From assembly GCF_036492835.1 (NCBI RefSeq), contig NZ_AP025326.1, forward strand, positions 1 to 43,902: a stretch of DNA of 43,902 bases. The letters are read 5' to 3'. The stretch is from Fulvitalea axinellae (GTDB lineage: Bacteria; Bacteroidota; Bacteroidia; Cytophagales; Cyclobacteriaceae). The notes under the pieces were generated by a model. That model did no database searches, had not been told where the DNA came from, and was given only the letters and a program-made list of their open reading frames with translations. Of this stretch, positions 25,240 through 35,278 are shown in pieces; position 1 is the stretch's first letter, and every line of letters begins with the position of its first letter. The position numbers were made by a program, and so were the translations under genes.

Positions 25240-25277
25240 AAGTTCTCCATCAAGATTTTATGCTGGATGGAGAACTT
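25240..25277. terminator. Bidirectional hairpin between convergent genes
   Basis: Perfect 12 bp arms AAGTTCTCCATC and GATGGAGAACTT with a 14 nt loop lie between the response regulator and hsdR stop codons. No long U-run. Confidence 0.6.
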
Positions 25278-25295
25278 CCGATAAACCAAACACTC

Positions 25296-28200
25296 TCAAA
25301 CATAAACACTCCTGCCCCCACCATGATAACTGGAGTACACATGCTGATACACAGCCATCGCCTTTAGGCTCACATCCTCATCAGTATACGACCGCTCCGG
25401 CAACCAAAGCAACTGGTCGTAGATCGAACTTTTCACCTTGGCCTTGGCCTCCCTGCTCTCCCGCCAACGGTCTATCTTTAGCTTCTCCCCCTTCAGTATA
25501 TCGAGCGTCTTGGACGCTACCTCCTTCACCTTATTGCGTTCCTCCGCATTCAGCTCCTTTCCTTCCAGCAAAAGGTCGAATACAGCCAACACCTCCTGGT
25601 CGCCAACCTGCTCCCTTACGGCGCGTTGCTCTTCCAAATGCAGGTCCTTGATAAACTCGTGCAATTTATCGAATGAGCGTTGCGTGTTCTCCAGATCCTT
25701 GCCCTCGTTATATTCCCGGATAATTTTCTTGTACCGCTCATAAAACGATACCCGCAAAGGGTTCTCCCGAAGCATGTGCTCCAGCTTGCGCTCCACCGCC
25801 TCCTGAAGGTCGTAGGTAAAACGTTTCTTACGGGGTGTCTTGACGAAGGCCTTCCGCAACTTGTCAAAATCGAGACGGCTTAAGTCCACATAAGCGTTTC
25901 CCGTTTCCCGCACGCCACTGCTTTGGGTTGTCACACTGTCGTCCACCACTTCCTGAAGCTCCCGGATAATGTCGCTTACGTCGGCCGACGCCGTCTTCTG
26001 GTTCAGGGCTCCGTATATCGCCTCTATCGCGTGATGGGCCTTTGAGTGGGCTTTGGCCTCCTCTTCCGGAAACAGGGCCTTATATTTCCGGAATACGTTC
26101 CGGGCCATAAACTCGAAGGTGGCCCGGCTTTGCCGGTTCAGGCATACCGCCTCCACGGCTTCCCCGATTATCCTCAGTCGTTCCATCGGCTTGGCATTGT
26201 AAAGGTCCGCGAGCCGAAACCCCAACTCCTTCAGGTAATTCCGGGTATCCCTTATCGCCTGTTTCAGCTCCTCTTCAAGTTCGGACAAAGGCTCCGGAGG
26301 TGGTCCCGGCGGGTGCCCTTCTCCGCTCCGTCCGCCTTCCCCGTACACGGAATAGGCTTTTTCCAGCTGTTTATAGACATTCCCGTAATCGATGATCAGA
26401 CCGTTCTCTTTATCCTCGTCATATACCCGGTTGGCCCGCGCGATGGTCTGCATCAGCGTATGCCCTTTGATCGGTTTGTCCAGATACATCGTCGAGACGC
26501 ATTGCGCGTCAAAGCCCGTGATCCACATCGAGCACACGATCGCTAATCGGAAGGGGTTATCCTCGTCCTTGAATTCTTTTTCCAGGTTCCGCTCTACCAT
26601 CTTCCGCCGGTGTGGCGCTATCTCCAAGCCCAATTTCCGGAACTTGTCCACCTCGTTCTGCTCGTTGCTTACCACTACGCATACTTCCGTCTTTTCGGCT
26701 CTACCCAGCGCTTCTTCAAGCTTCTTCCGTTCTCCCTTGTCCTGACATTTGTCCAGCTTCTCCCTCAGCTCTTCCACATAGTCCGGCCAATGTTTCACGA
26801 TCAGCCCGTGCATCCGTACCGCCGTCGGCTTGTCCAAAGTTACCAGCATCGCCTTTCCTTGGTAGCCCCGTTCGTTGAAATGCCATACCAGGTCTTTGGC
26901 TATATCGTTAAGCCTCGATTCGGCCGTCAATACGGGATACTGCCGCTGGAACATATGCGTCAGCTTTTTCCGCTTGTCCTCGTCCAGGTTTTCGTCTTCC
27001 AGAATCTCGGCCATGCGCTCGTCCAGCGCCGGGTTCTCGATATCCAGTTTTTCCCCGCGGTTCAAGTATCGCAACGGCAAAGTCGCCTGGTCGTCCACAG
27101 CGCGCTTAAAGTCGTATACGGATACGTAATCCCCGAAGATTTTCCGTGTAAGCTCTCGCTCCTCCTGTATGATCGGGGTCCCCGTAAAGCCGATAAACGA
27201 GGCGTTCGGCAAAGCGCGGAATCGCATATTCCCCGCGTAGATCCCCCCCTGTGTCCGGTGGGCCTCGTCCGATATCACGATCACGTTCTTGCGTTCCGTA
27301 AGCAGGGGGTACTCGGTTTCCGTCTTGTCGTCCACCGAAAACTTATGGATAAGCGTAAACACGTAACGGTGGTTCTCCCTCAGCAATTCCCGGAGATGGG
27401 CCCGCCCCGTCATGCCCTTCTTTTTGCCGGCTACAAGCTTGGGGTCGTTCACCGCGCCCACGCCCGAAAACGTTTCGTATATCTGGTTCTCCAACTCGCT
27501 CCGGTCCACGGCGATCAAAAACGTATAGCCCCCCCCGAGCTTCCGGTGCGCCTTCTCGCACAAAAAGACCATTGAATACGATTTCCCGCTGCCCTGGGTA
27601 TGCCAGTAAACGCCCAGATTGCCCTCCAGATCCTCTATCCGGCGGATATTCTCCAACACCCGGTTCACTCCCAGATACTGGTGGTTTTTCGCCATCAGCT
27701 TCGACACTTCTCCCTTCGAGCTGTCAAACAGAAGAAAGTTTTCGAAGATGTCCATAAAGCGCTCCGGTGCGCAGGTACCCCTTAACATCGTGTCCAGGCT
27801 TACCTTCCCCTCTTCCTCTTCCGATATCCTTTTCCATTCCAAAAAGTACTTGTAGGGGCTCGTAAGCGTCCCCACCCTCGATTCCGTCCCGTTGCTCAGG
27901 ATAATGAACGCGTTGGCGTGAAACAGCTCGGGAATAGTGTCTTTGTAATCTTTCAGGTTTCCCGAATACGCTTGGCGAAGGGCGGTGTCATGCGCCTTCA
28001 GCTCGAACAGAGCCAAGGGCAACCCGTTCACGAATCCCACTATATCCGGCCTGCGCAAATACAGCTCTCCCTGAACCTCAAACTGCCTGACGGCCAAAAA
28101 ATGATTGTTGCCGTAATCCCCGAAATCGAACACCCTCAACCTTGTCTTCACCAACTCCCCCTCATCGTTCGTAAAGCTCACGGGCACGCCTTTACGCAAA

Positions 28201-28490
28201 AGTTCGTACTTGTCCTTGTTGATCGCCCCCAGGCTCTTGCCCGATTCCTTTCGTGTCAGCCTTTCCTCGGCTTGCCGGTACGCTTTTTCCGGCAGGCCCG
28301 GATTCAGCTTTTCCAAAGCCTTCCGCAAGTGTCGGGTCAACACCACTTCCGACCGGTCTTCCCGGCCCAAAAGCCCTTCCTCTCCGAAACTCTCCTTTTT
28401 CCAGGCGCTCTTTACCTCCCATCCCAACTCCCGCAATACGTCCTCCGTCGCCTGTTCTACCAATCCGTCTTCTGAATATTCGTAGCTCAT
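25296..28490 (-). CDS. hsdR: Type I restriction endonuclease subunit R
   Basis: The 1064-residue protein has an N-terminal PD-(D/E)xK nuclease (Asp149 in RRPDI, then ELK with Glu163 and Lys165). The SF2 translocase has Walker A HTQGSGKS (297-304), DEAH (408-411), FTGTPI (435-440) and motif VI TIARANRV. A long helical C-terminal part would dock on the methylase core. It would translocate and cut DNA lacking HsdM modification. ATG 28490 lies 4 bp after the mcrC stop. It is thus the last gene of an operon in which mcrB and mcrC stand between it and hsdS. All key motifs are intact. Confidence 0.95.
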   Translation of the reverse strand: MSYEYSEDGLVEQATEDVLRELGWEVKSAWKKESFGEEGLLGREDRSEVVLTRHLRKALEKLNPGLPEKAYRQAEERLTRKESGKSLGAINKDKYELLRKGVPVSFTNDEGELVKTRLRVFDFGDYGNNHFLAVRQFEVQGELYLRRPDIVGFVNGLPLALFELKAHDTALRQAYSGNLKDYKDTIPELFHANAFIILSNGTESRVGTLTSPYKYFLEWKRISEEEEGKVSLDTMLRGTCAPERFMDIFENFLLFDSSKGEVSKLMAKNHQYLGVNRVLENIRRIEDLEGNLGVYWHTQGSGKSYSMVFLCEKAHRKLGGGYTFLIAVDRSELENQIYETFSGVGAVNDPKLVAGKKKGMTGRAHLRELLRENHRYVFTLIHKFSVDDKTETEYPLLTERKNVIVISDEAHRTQGGIYAGNMRFRALPNASFIGFTGTPIIQEERELTRKIFGDYVSVYDFKRAVDDQATLPLRYLNRGEKLDIENPALDERMAEILEDENLDEDKRKKLTHMFQRQYPVLTAESRLNDIAKDLVWHFNERGYQGKAMLVTLDKPTAVRMHGLIVKHWPDYVEELREKLDKCQDKGERKKLEEALGRAEKTEVCVVVSNEQNEVDKFRKLGLEIAPHRRKMVERNLEKEFKDEDNPFRLAIVCSMWITGFDAQCVSTMYLDKPIKGHTLMQTIARANRVYDEDKENGLIIDYGNVYKQLEKAYSVYGEGGRSGEGHPPGPPPEPLSELEEELKQAIRDTRNYLKELGFRLADLYNAKPMERLRIIGEAVEAVCLNRQSRATFEFMARNVFRKYKALFPEEEAKAHSKAHHAIEAIYGALNQKTASADVSDIIRELQEVVDDSVTTQSSGVRETGNAYVDLSRLDFDKLRKAFVKTPRKKRFTYDLQEAVERKLEHMLRENPLRVSFYERYKKIIREYNEGKDLENTQRSFDKLHEFIKDLHLEEQRAVREQVGDQEVLAVFDLLLEGKELNAEERNKVKEVASKTLDILKGEKLKIDRWRESREAKAKVKSSIYDQLLWLPERSYTDEDVSLKAMAVYQHVYSSYHGGGRSVYV

Positions 28491-28494
28491 ACGC

Positions 28495-29805
28495 TTATCG
28501 CTCTAACATGGGGAGCCTTACTCCCACTTTAAAAATATTATAATAGCCGTCTATTTCCGTGGCCTTTAAATTTACGTCAAAAAGATCCGCCACACCATTT
28601 TCCTGATCAGGATAAATAATCAGACAGTCGATCACCTCTCCCCGAGGGATATTCAAGTCTTTATGAACCTCCCGCAAACGGGCGTAACCGCTGACTTGGC
28701 GCATATCCTTATGGATCCGGCCCTTGACGTATTTTTCTTTATACTTCGCGTCCACCACCATTTTATACTCCAGACGCTTATCATCATGCGGGGCATCCAG
28801 CAGATAATCCAGCTCATTCCCTTTCTTCCTGACCTGGAATTTCACCTGATTCCCAAACCGGTCCTTCAGCAAGCCCAAGGCGTAGAGCTCGAACAGCTTG
28901 CTCATATCTATCCAGAACGGGGGCGTGTTGACCATCGCCTCCACCGTATTGTTCAGGTTATACCCGAACCGCTTCAGTATCATCTTGGCCAGATCCAAAG
29001 CCTGCCCATACTCTTTGTAAAAGGCGTTGAACTTGCTGTGCTTGATCTCATGCGGGCCGATCTCCTCCGATACCTCCGCGAAGGCCGGCATAATATAATG
29101 AAGCGTATTGTTCAGCTCCTTATGGTCGGCGAAACGGTGAAACGTAGGCAAATACCGCTGTACAAACACCAAGGCTTTTTTCAACAGCCTGTTTTCCTTA
29201 TGGTCAAAACCGAAGGCCTCATGGGAGCAGTACACATGCAGGCGCTTCTGTTGTGACAGGTTGTGCTTGACGGTTTTCCCAACCAGCACCTTTCCCTTCA
29301 CCCTTCCGTACAGGTTCCGCTCCACCGGATAATAAGACTTCTTCAGCCCCTTGCGCACGATGTCCTTCAGCACAGCCAAAAACTCCACCACCAAAAAGGG
29401 CGTCAGCATATCTTTTTCTTGCGATATCCGAATACTGGGCCTGTCCCATTTCACTATGGAGAGCTCCTTGATCTCTTCGCGCACTTCCGCATGCTTCAGG
29501 CAGGAAAACAGCATCCCCAAGTGGTCCAACTGCCGGCCTTCCACATTGAGCTTGGGCTCCACATACAGTGCCCTTTCACCCTCTATTATCCAGTCCGCCC
29601 CTACAAAGTAGCCCGTTGTCAGCTGATATTCATCGTTTGCCTTTTTGTCAAACCGGAAACACTCCTGCTCTTTGCTTTTTCCCTTATGCGTTTTCGGAAA
29701 ACGTTGGACGTAACGTTCCTCCCGCATGCCCTCGGCGGAAACCAAACGGGGCTTTTTTTCGCTTGCGCCCGTATGTTCTCTGCAACTAATCAGTTTATGC
29801 TTCAA
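28495..29805 (-). CDS. mcrC: McrC, nuclease subunit of McrBC-type (type IV) restriction
   Basis: The 436-residue protein has an N-terminal DUF2357/McrC-like part, the conserved segment PPFWIDMSKLFELYA (295-309) and a PD-(D/E)xK nuclease core with ELDYLL (331-336) and VVDAKYK (Asp352, Lys354). McrC associates with the McrB GTPase ring and cuts DNA carrying modified cytosines. It overlaps mcrB by 11 bp and precedes hsdR by 4 bp, so all three are translationally linked. Length is somewhat above the usual ~350, with the extra residues at the N-terminus. Confidence 0.9.
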   Translation of the reverse strand: MKHKLISCREHTGASEKKPRLVSAEGMREERYVQRFPKTHKGKSKEQECFRFDKKANDEYQLTTGYFVGADWIIEGERALYVEPKLNVEGRQLDHLGMLFSCLKHAEVREEIKELSIVKWDRPSIRISQEKDMLTPFLVVEFLAVLKDIVRKGLKKSYYPVERNLYGRVKGKVLVGKTVKHNLSQQKRLHVYCSHEAFGFDHKENRLLKKALVFVQRYLPTFHRFADHKELNNTLHYIMPAFAEVSEEIGPHEIKHSKFNAFYKEYGQALDLAKMILKRFGYNLNNTVEAMVNTPPFWIDMSKLFELYALGLLKDRFGNQVKFQVRKKGNELDYLLDAPHDDKRLEYKMVVDAKYKEKYVKGRIHKDMRQVSGYARLREVHKDLNIPRGEVIDCLIIYPDQENGVADLFDVNLKATEIDGYYNIFKVGVRLPMLER

Positions 29806-31720
29806 GGCTCAGGGCTTCAATTTTATCCTTGGCGTTTTCCAGCAACAAACCGTCCTTCACGTACTCCCGCAAAATGGGCTTGATCTCATACTCCAGTTTC
29901 ATCTTCAGCTCCCTATCGCCTTCGCCTTCTTTTAGCATAAAATAGCTGTGCCCCAACTGCACGTCACGGTAGTCGAAGTCGGGCGCCAAAAATTCTGAAC
30001 CTTTTCGCTTTCCTTTCTTGTCAACCTTGACAAACAGGGACGAAACCTCCTCAAACAGTTTCTTGGCTTTTCCGTCAGTGATCACCGCCTCGTTCGGCAA
30101 TACCTCCTCAAAAGCGAATCGCCTCCGGATGGCGTAATCCATATGACCAACGCTCCGGTCTGCAGTATTCATCGTCCCGATAATATACAGGTTCTCCGGA
30201 ATGACGATCTCGCGGTCCCCTTCCAAAGCGTAAAGGCTTTCCACGGCCTTGCCCCGGTACTCCAATCCGTAAATAAGCTCCCCCAACACCGTAGGCAAAT
30301 TCGCCCGGTTGATCTCGTCGATAATCAGGACGTAGTTTTGCTCCTTTACGCTAACGGGTCTTTGCCTCTGAGCTTTGTGTTTCTCTTTAAACTCGTTGAA
30401 CTGTTTTAACAATTTGACAAGATATGAGGCGTTACTCTTCATCCCAAATTGCGCAGCTATCGCTTTAAAGGATTTTGGTGAATCGATTTTATGTTCAAAA
30501 GCGATCTTAAAATCCCGGATAAAAATATTGTGGATAATTGGATTCCCGTTACTGAGGTTCTGCCAGCGGTCCCCCGAATATCGGAACCGTTTTTCCTCTA
30601 TATCTACAACATACGCTACGGTTCCGTTAATATTATATTTGCCGTCGGTGTCAATTCTCTCCGATATCTCCTCCTTAAACCCCTCCAACGCCTCTTCAAA
30701 ATCGAGTTCCTCCGATATTTTTTCCGCAGGCTTTTTACTGTCCTCAAGGTTCTTCAAAGCCTTTTGGGCAAACTCCGCCAGCACCTTATCCTCCGCTTCA
30801 TAAACTACTTGCCCGTTTTCATCACTCTTGGCGCTGATCCCCCGCACAAAGTCCTCATAGCTATAAGAAGGGTGAAATTGGATAATCTTGTATTCGCCAC
30901 ACTGTTCAAATGGAACCTGTTCAAACAGATATTTGGCGACGGCGATTTCATACGAGTCGTTCCCGTTTTTGGCTTTAGGTCCTGGCCCCTTCCGATACTG
31001 ATCATAACGTTCGATAATTTTATTAAAAGAGGCCATGTTCGTATTTGAGGCGCTTGGCGAACGCAAAAGCACGCTTTCGTTTTTTACGGAATCCACCGTA
31101 TACTCGGTCGTTCCCCCTTCGCTGAAAAATGTCAACCCCTCGGTGACTTCTCTTCTTATACGTTCCTTTGTCAGCGTTGCGCCAACCATAGCCTTGGCCA
31201 TACGCTTGGCCGTAAAAGTCTTGCCCGTACCTGGAGGGCCTTGCAATACGATCTGCTTTTTATAGCGCAATAGGTCAAGTTTACGCTGGAGGTCTTCTTC
31301 TTGAACTGTTATCATGTAACTAGTCTTATATGAATCATACCAAGAAGTTATAAACTTCCATGTTGGTGTCTTTTTGTCTTGGGCAATTTGCAATGTCCCT
31401 TGAGGTTGGGGAAAATCATCCTCACCCTTGAAAAACTCAAGTACGTTTACCTTCCGAAAATTTTTATGCTTATATTTTTTGCTTAATCCTTCATCTTGGA
31501 AAGGTTCTCCTGTTACTTGGCAAAGGGCTATTGCTGTCTTACCTTCTTTTACGCAAATGATATCACCTTTTTGGATGCGATTTTTGAAGGCTTCACATTG
31601 TGAATTATTCCATTCGCCAGTCCCTATGATGGGTTGTTTCTCCTTGAGTAATAAAGAGGAGTCTATTTTTTCACCTTCTCTCCCATTAGGAAGGCACATC
31701 TGTATATGCCAAAAATTCAT
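29795..31720 (-). CDS. mcrB: McrB, GTP-dependent motor with an EVE-like N-terminal reader
   Basis: Residues 1-135 (MNFWHIQMCLPNG..., KGDIICVKEGKTAIALCQVT) have the pattern of EVE/PUA-like modified-base readers. The AAA+ module has Walker A GPPGTGKT (161-168), Walker B LIIDEINRAN (465-474) and the McrB signature MNTADRS (517-523), with an arginine-rich segment AIRRRFAFEE. The ~300 residues between Walker A and B are longer than in E. coli McrB. With McrC it should restrict DNA with modified bases such as 5-methyl- or hydroxymethylcytosine; the exact target depends on the reader. It starts 19 bp after hsdS. Confidence 0.9.
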   Translation of the reverse strand: MNFWHIQMCLPNGREGEKIDSSLLLKEKQPIIGTGEWNNSQCEAFKNRIQKGDIICVKEGKTAIALCQVTGEPFQDEGLSKKYKHKNFRKVNVLEFFKGEDDFPQPQGTLQIAQDKKTPTWKFITSWYDSYKTSYMITVQEEDLQRKLDLLRYKKQIVLQGPPGTGKTFTAKRMAKAMVGATLTKERIRREVTEGLTFFSEGGTTEYTVDSVKNESVLLRSPSASNTNMASFNKIIERYDQYRKGPGPKAKNGNDSYEIAVAKYLFEQVPFEQCGEYKIIQFHPSYSYEDFVRGISAKSDENGQVVYEAEDKVLAEFAQKALKNLEDSKKPAEKISEELDFEEALEGFKEEISERIDTDGKYNINGTVAYVVDIEEKRFRYSGDRWQNLSNGNPIIHNIFIRDFKIAFEHKIDSPKSFKAIAAQFGMKSNASYLVKLLKQFNEFKEKHKAQRQRPVSVKEQNYVLIIDEINRANLPTVLGELIYGLEYRGKAVESLYALEGDREIVIPENLYIIGTMNTADRSVGHMDYAIRRRFAFEEVLPNEAVITDGKAKKLFEEVSSLFVKVDKKGKRKGSEFLAPDFDYRDVQLGHSYFMLKEGEGDRELKMKLEYEIKPILREYVKDGLLLENAKDKIEALSLEA

Positions 31721-31739
31721 ATGCTATCGTAGTAAAAAA

Positions 31740-32963
31740 TTATCCAACCAGATCCTCCACGTCCACCATACCTGTCATCAGACGGGGCAAGAGCAGGTCG
31801 CAGGCTTCTTTTAGGTGTTGGTTTTGAAGAGATAAGTTTTCTAATTGAGATACAATTGCCGAAGAGATTGATTGGAATGAGTCCTGTAATGATTTGCAAG
31901 GAAGTGTAATAATATAATTTTGCAATACATTCCAGTTAGCTCTTGGCATCTTAGTCCCATTTGATGATTGTGTTGCCGATTCAACAAACTCATCACTAAA
32001 TACAGTTTGTAAGATTATACCGTGTAAGTTTTTTACGGTAGGCCTCAAAACAATTGTATCTGTTGAAGTTATTCCAATATTTAACGCTACTCCAACCTTA
32101 TGAAAATATGGTCGTATTTTACCAAAGAGTACATCACCCGTTAAGTAACGAAACTTCATGCTATCTACTTTTTCTGAGGTTTCCCACTTATTGAGCGTTA
32201 TGGATTTTCTAGGAATATGTTCAAGCCCTATATAAGGTAACGGACTTTTTAGGTCTGATGGATATACCGTATCCTTAATCAAATTTACTACATCACCTAA
32301 TTTCACTCTCTCCCACCCCTCAGGCAATCCCGTCTCCTTATCCAAAGCCACATCCTCATGCCCGGGAAACTTCATCCGAACAAACCACTCCTCATACGTT
32401 AGCCTCGCCTTCTCTTCCAAGAGCTTGATCCGCTTGAGGTTGTTCTCGATCAAGTCATCATATGCCGAGAGGATGCCGGCGATTTTGCGTTGGGTGGGGA
32501 GTGGAGGGAGTTTTAATTTAATTTTTTTAGAATCTGGAACCTTCATGTGTTCCACAGTAGATCCAGAACCGTATGCCTTTATATTTGATTGGCAATACGG
32601 AGCTAATAGAGAGTAGTACAAAAAGTTTGGATCACAAACGTCTTTGTTTGCTCGGTATAATACGGTTCTCTGACCTAAAAACACTTTTTCGTCAGTCTTT
32701 AGAATTCCCACTTCGCCTAATGGGGCTTCTCGGGTTAAGATGATATCCCCTTTTTTAGGAACTAGCCTACGTGTCCACTTAGTATATGTTTCTTCATTAA
32801 CAAAAAAGACATCATCTAGATCGATTCTACCATGCCGAACATTAGATGTTCGGATCATTTTGAAAGGGGTGATATAATCAACCTTTGGAGCGGTTCTATT
32901 CAAGCAATCTACGATCTCTTCGCAAACAGAGTCAATAGTTATAATTTCCCACTTCTCTCTCAT
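31740..32963 (-). CDS. hsdS: Type I R-M specificity subunit S
   Basis: The 407-residue protein has two target-recognition domains: TRD1 from the N-terminus to the conserved helix LPPLPTQRKIAGILSAYDDL (about 150-170), and TRD2 from GLPEGWERVKLGDVV to the end. The second conserved helix region is near SLQNQHLKEACDLLLPRLMTG. It dictates the split recognition sequence of the HsdMSR complex. Its ATG overlaps the hsdM stop (ATGA) and has a clear GGAGG ribosome site 10 bp before it. TRD2 is more AT-rich than its surroundings, which is usual since TRDs are exchanged by recombination. Confidence 0.93.
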   Translation of the reverse strand: MREKWEIITIDSVCEEIVDCLNRTAPKVDYITPFKMIRTSNVRHGRIDLDDVFFVNEETYTKWTRRLVPKKGDIILTREAPLGEVGILKTDEKVFLGQRTVLYRANKDVCDPNFLYYSLLAPYCQSNIKAYGSGSTVEHMKVPDSKKIKLKLPPLPTQRKIAGILSAYDDLIENNLKRIKLLEEKARLTYEEWFVRMKFPGHEDVALDKETGLPEGWERVKLGDVVNLIKDTVYPSDLKSPLPYIGLEHIPRKSITLNKWETSEKVDSMKFRYLTGDVLFGKIRPYFHKVGVALNIGITSTDTIVLRPTVKNLHGIILQTVFSDEFVESATQSSNGTKMPRANWNVLQNYIITLPCKSLQDSFQSISSAIVSQLENLSLQNQHLKEACDLLLPRLMTGMVDVEDLVG

Positions 32964-34924
32964 AACCTCACCTCCTGAATCTTCGCCATCAAAGCTTCCG
33001 CTTTGCCGTTCAGTTCGGCCAGATCACTGTGGATCTCCCGCAGGCGTCCCTTGTAATCGAAATCCATATCGATATCGATCTTCACGCCCACATAGCGCCC
33101 CGGCGTCAGGCTATAGTCCTGTTCTTCGATCTCGGCGCGGTCCGCGATCTTGCAGAACCCTTCCACGTCCCGGTATTTTCCTTCCGGAAAAAGCGTAGCC
33201 AAAGCCTTCCAGTCCTTGATCGCCTGCGCCATATCCTTATGAAGGCTTCCCGCGTCTTCCTCATACGCTTTCAGCGCCCGGTTAAGCTTCGTCACCTTAG
33301 CCTTCGGTGCTTGGTTCAGTTTGCTTGTTTCCGGCTTCTTAAGCTTTTTGCCCTCGTTTTCGGCAATCGCCGCCTGGGCGTCTTCCACCGCCTTTCTTAC
33401 GGGTGCGAACCCTTCCGAAAATCTATGATATATCGCTTCCACGTTCTCCATACTCAAGGCTTCCGCTTTGGCCTCGCTTAGGCTTATCCCGTAGCCCTCG
33501 GCCTCTACCGTTTCCTTCAGGTTCCGGTAGGCCGGTCCGTATAGCTTTTTTATTTTTGAGAGTATGCCTTCCGCGTATTCCCGGTGGGCTCCCATGGCCT
33601 GGGCGTAAGCCGTTGCGTCCTGGCGGTACATGCCCATCACACAACGCAGGTTCGTCAGCTGTCCCGGCGAAAAGTCGTTGATCGTCGTCGTCACCTCCCG
33701 GTAGGTGTTGCGGGCGTCCAGCATCAACACCTTGTCCTTGTTCGCCTCCGGCTTGCCTTTGTCGTAAAACCACACGTGGCAGGGAAGCGAACGCGTATAG
33801 AAAAAGTTGTTCCCCACGGACACGATGCAGTCCACGTCGCCCGTCTCGATCAGCTGTTTACGGATCAGCTTCTCCGCGTTGCCGGCGTCCGTAGCCGAAG
33901 AGGCCATAACGAAGCCCGCCCGGCCCCGGTCGTTCAGATAGCTGCGGAAGTACTGCGCCCAAAGGTAATTGCCGTTCCCGATGGTTCCCTTGCCGGTCAG
34001 TGGAGGCCCGAAAGGCAGGCGCTTGTCTTCCGCCAAAAATTTGTTCTTGGCGTCCACCTTGTCCACGTTAAACGGAGGGTTGGCCATCACGAAATCGCAC
34101 TTGCCTACCAGATCATGAGGGTCCGAATAAAAGCTGTTGCTCTCGATAACCTTCCCTTCTATCCCGTGGATGGCCAAGTTCATCTTCGCCAGCTTCGTGT
34201 TATTGCTCTTCAGCTCCGTACCGTACACCCTGATCGTTTCATTGACCCGCTTACGCTCATGGTCTTCCACAAAGTGCGCCGTCTGCACGAACATGCCACC
34301 CGATCCGCAGGCTGGATCATGCACCACGCCGTGGTTCGGCTCGATAAACTGCACGATCAGGTTCACCAACGACGGAGGCGTAAAGAATTCGCCGCCTTCC
34401 TGCGCGCCTGCGCCCTGCATCGAGAATTTCATCAAAAAGAACTCGTAAATACGGCCGAACACGTCGCCCTTGGCCTTTTTGACGGCCTCCTTGTTAAAAA
34501 CCCGGACCAGATCCCGCAACAACCCGTCGTCGAACTCCTGGTAATTCCGGGGCAAGATACCCGCCAAGTCGCTATACTCGTCCTCGATCAGTTTCATCGC
34601 CCCGTTGATCGCCGTCGCCAGATCGACATCCTCCGGCAAGTCGGCCAGATAATCGTACTGCGCCTTTTCAGGTAACAGGATGGCCCCCGCTCCTGCGTAA
34701 TCCTCCTTCGTGGCCTCCCGTTTGCTTCCCGTCCGGGGATTCACCGGCAATTCGGCTTCCACCTGCGTTTTGGCGTCCTCGTAACGGTTCTGCGCAAAAC
34801 GCAATAACACCAAGCCCAACAGCGGGTCCTTATACTCCGCCGCCGTCAATTTGGAATTCGAACGCAACGCGTCCGCTGAGTCCCACAACTCCTTCTCCAG
34901 TTCCTTTATAGCTTCCTGATTCAT
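32960..34924 (-). CDS. hsdM: Type I R-M methylase subunit M
   Basis: ATG 34924 (MNQEAIKELEKELWDSAD) gives 654 residues; the upstream open stretch is not needed. It has an intact SAM motif I DPACGSGG and catalytic motif IV NPPF, in contrast to the 21469 fusion, and a C-terminal helical region that packs on HsdS. It would methylate adenine at N6 in the HsdS target. It is the first gene of the operon hsdM-hsdS-mcrB-mcrC-hsdR. The two HsdM-type proteins on this plasmid are only distantly alike, so the fusion is not a recent copy of this gene. Confidence 0.94.
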   Translation of the reverse strand: MNQEAIKELEKELWDSADALRSNSKLTAAEYKDPLLGLVLLRFAQNRYEDAKTQVEAELPVNPRTGSKREATKEDYAGAGAILLPEKAQYDYLADLPEDVDLATAINGAMKLIEDEYSDLAGILPRNYQEFDDGLLRDLVRVFNKEAVKKAKGDVFGRIYEFFLMKFSMQGAGAQEGGEFFTPPSLVNLIVQFIEPNHGVVHDPACGSGGMFVQTAHFVEDHERKRVNETIRVYGTELKSNNTKLAKMNLAIHGIEGKVIESNSFYSDPHDLVGKCDFVMANPPFNVDKVDAKNKFLAEDKRLPFGPPLTGKGTIGNGNYLWAQYFRSYLNDRGRAGFVMASSATDAGNAEKLIRKQLIETGDVDCIVSVGNNFFYTRSLPCHVWFYDKGKPEANKDKVLMLDARNTYREVTTTINDFSPGQLTNLRCVMGMYRQDATAYAQAMGAHREYAEGILSKIKKLYGPAYRNLKETVEAEGYGISLSEAKAEALSMENVEAIYHRFSEGFAPVRKAVEDAQAAIAENEGKKLKKPETSKLNQAPKAKVTKLNRALKAYEEDAGSLHKDMAQAIKDWKALATLFPEGKYRDVEGFCKIADRAEIEEQDYSLTPGRYVGVKIDIDMDFDYKGRLREIHSDLAELNGKAEALMAKIQEVRL

Positions 34925-35054
34925 GAATGTCCTTTTCCATATCCGGCCAAAAAAGAAAGGGCCCAAACGCCCCAAAAACTCACTTCATCGGCCTATTCCC
35001 AAAAAATATCAAGTTAGCCATTTACAAACAGGAATACATCCCTTCACCAAAAAA

Positions 35055-35091
35055 ACGTGGAGACATTGGTATGCCGTGGCTCCTCTTACGC
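35055..35091. repeat. REP-like palindrome, degenerate copy 8
   Basis: ACGTGGAGACATTGGTATGC, CGTGGCTCCTCTTACGCAT. It lies upstream of hsdM in the gap 34925-35278, which should also hold the promoter of the R-M operon. I see no gene there. Confidence 0.45.
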
Positions 35092-35278
35092 ATAGAAACC
35101 GGATTGTACATCAAAATTAACGACCGATAATTCCCGCATATTTTACTAAAATAATCCCGTAAATCAGGTTCTCTTTAAACAGAATGACTCACTTAGTTTT
35201 AATGCATTGTCGTACAATCGTTTGACAACTTATCCGAGCAGTCTTTTTTCGCTTTACTATTTGCTTTGTACTACTTAC

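Noticed and set aside
26046-27575. Plus-strand frames of 166 and 321 codons opposite hsdR
   Set aside because: Antisense shadows; hsdR on the minus strand has all family motifs.
33584-34675. 363-codon plus-strand frame opposite hsdM
   Set aside because: Antisense shadow of hsdM, whose motifs I and IV are intact.
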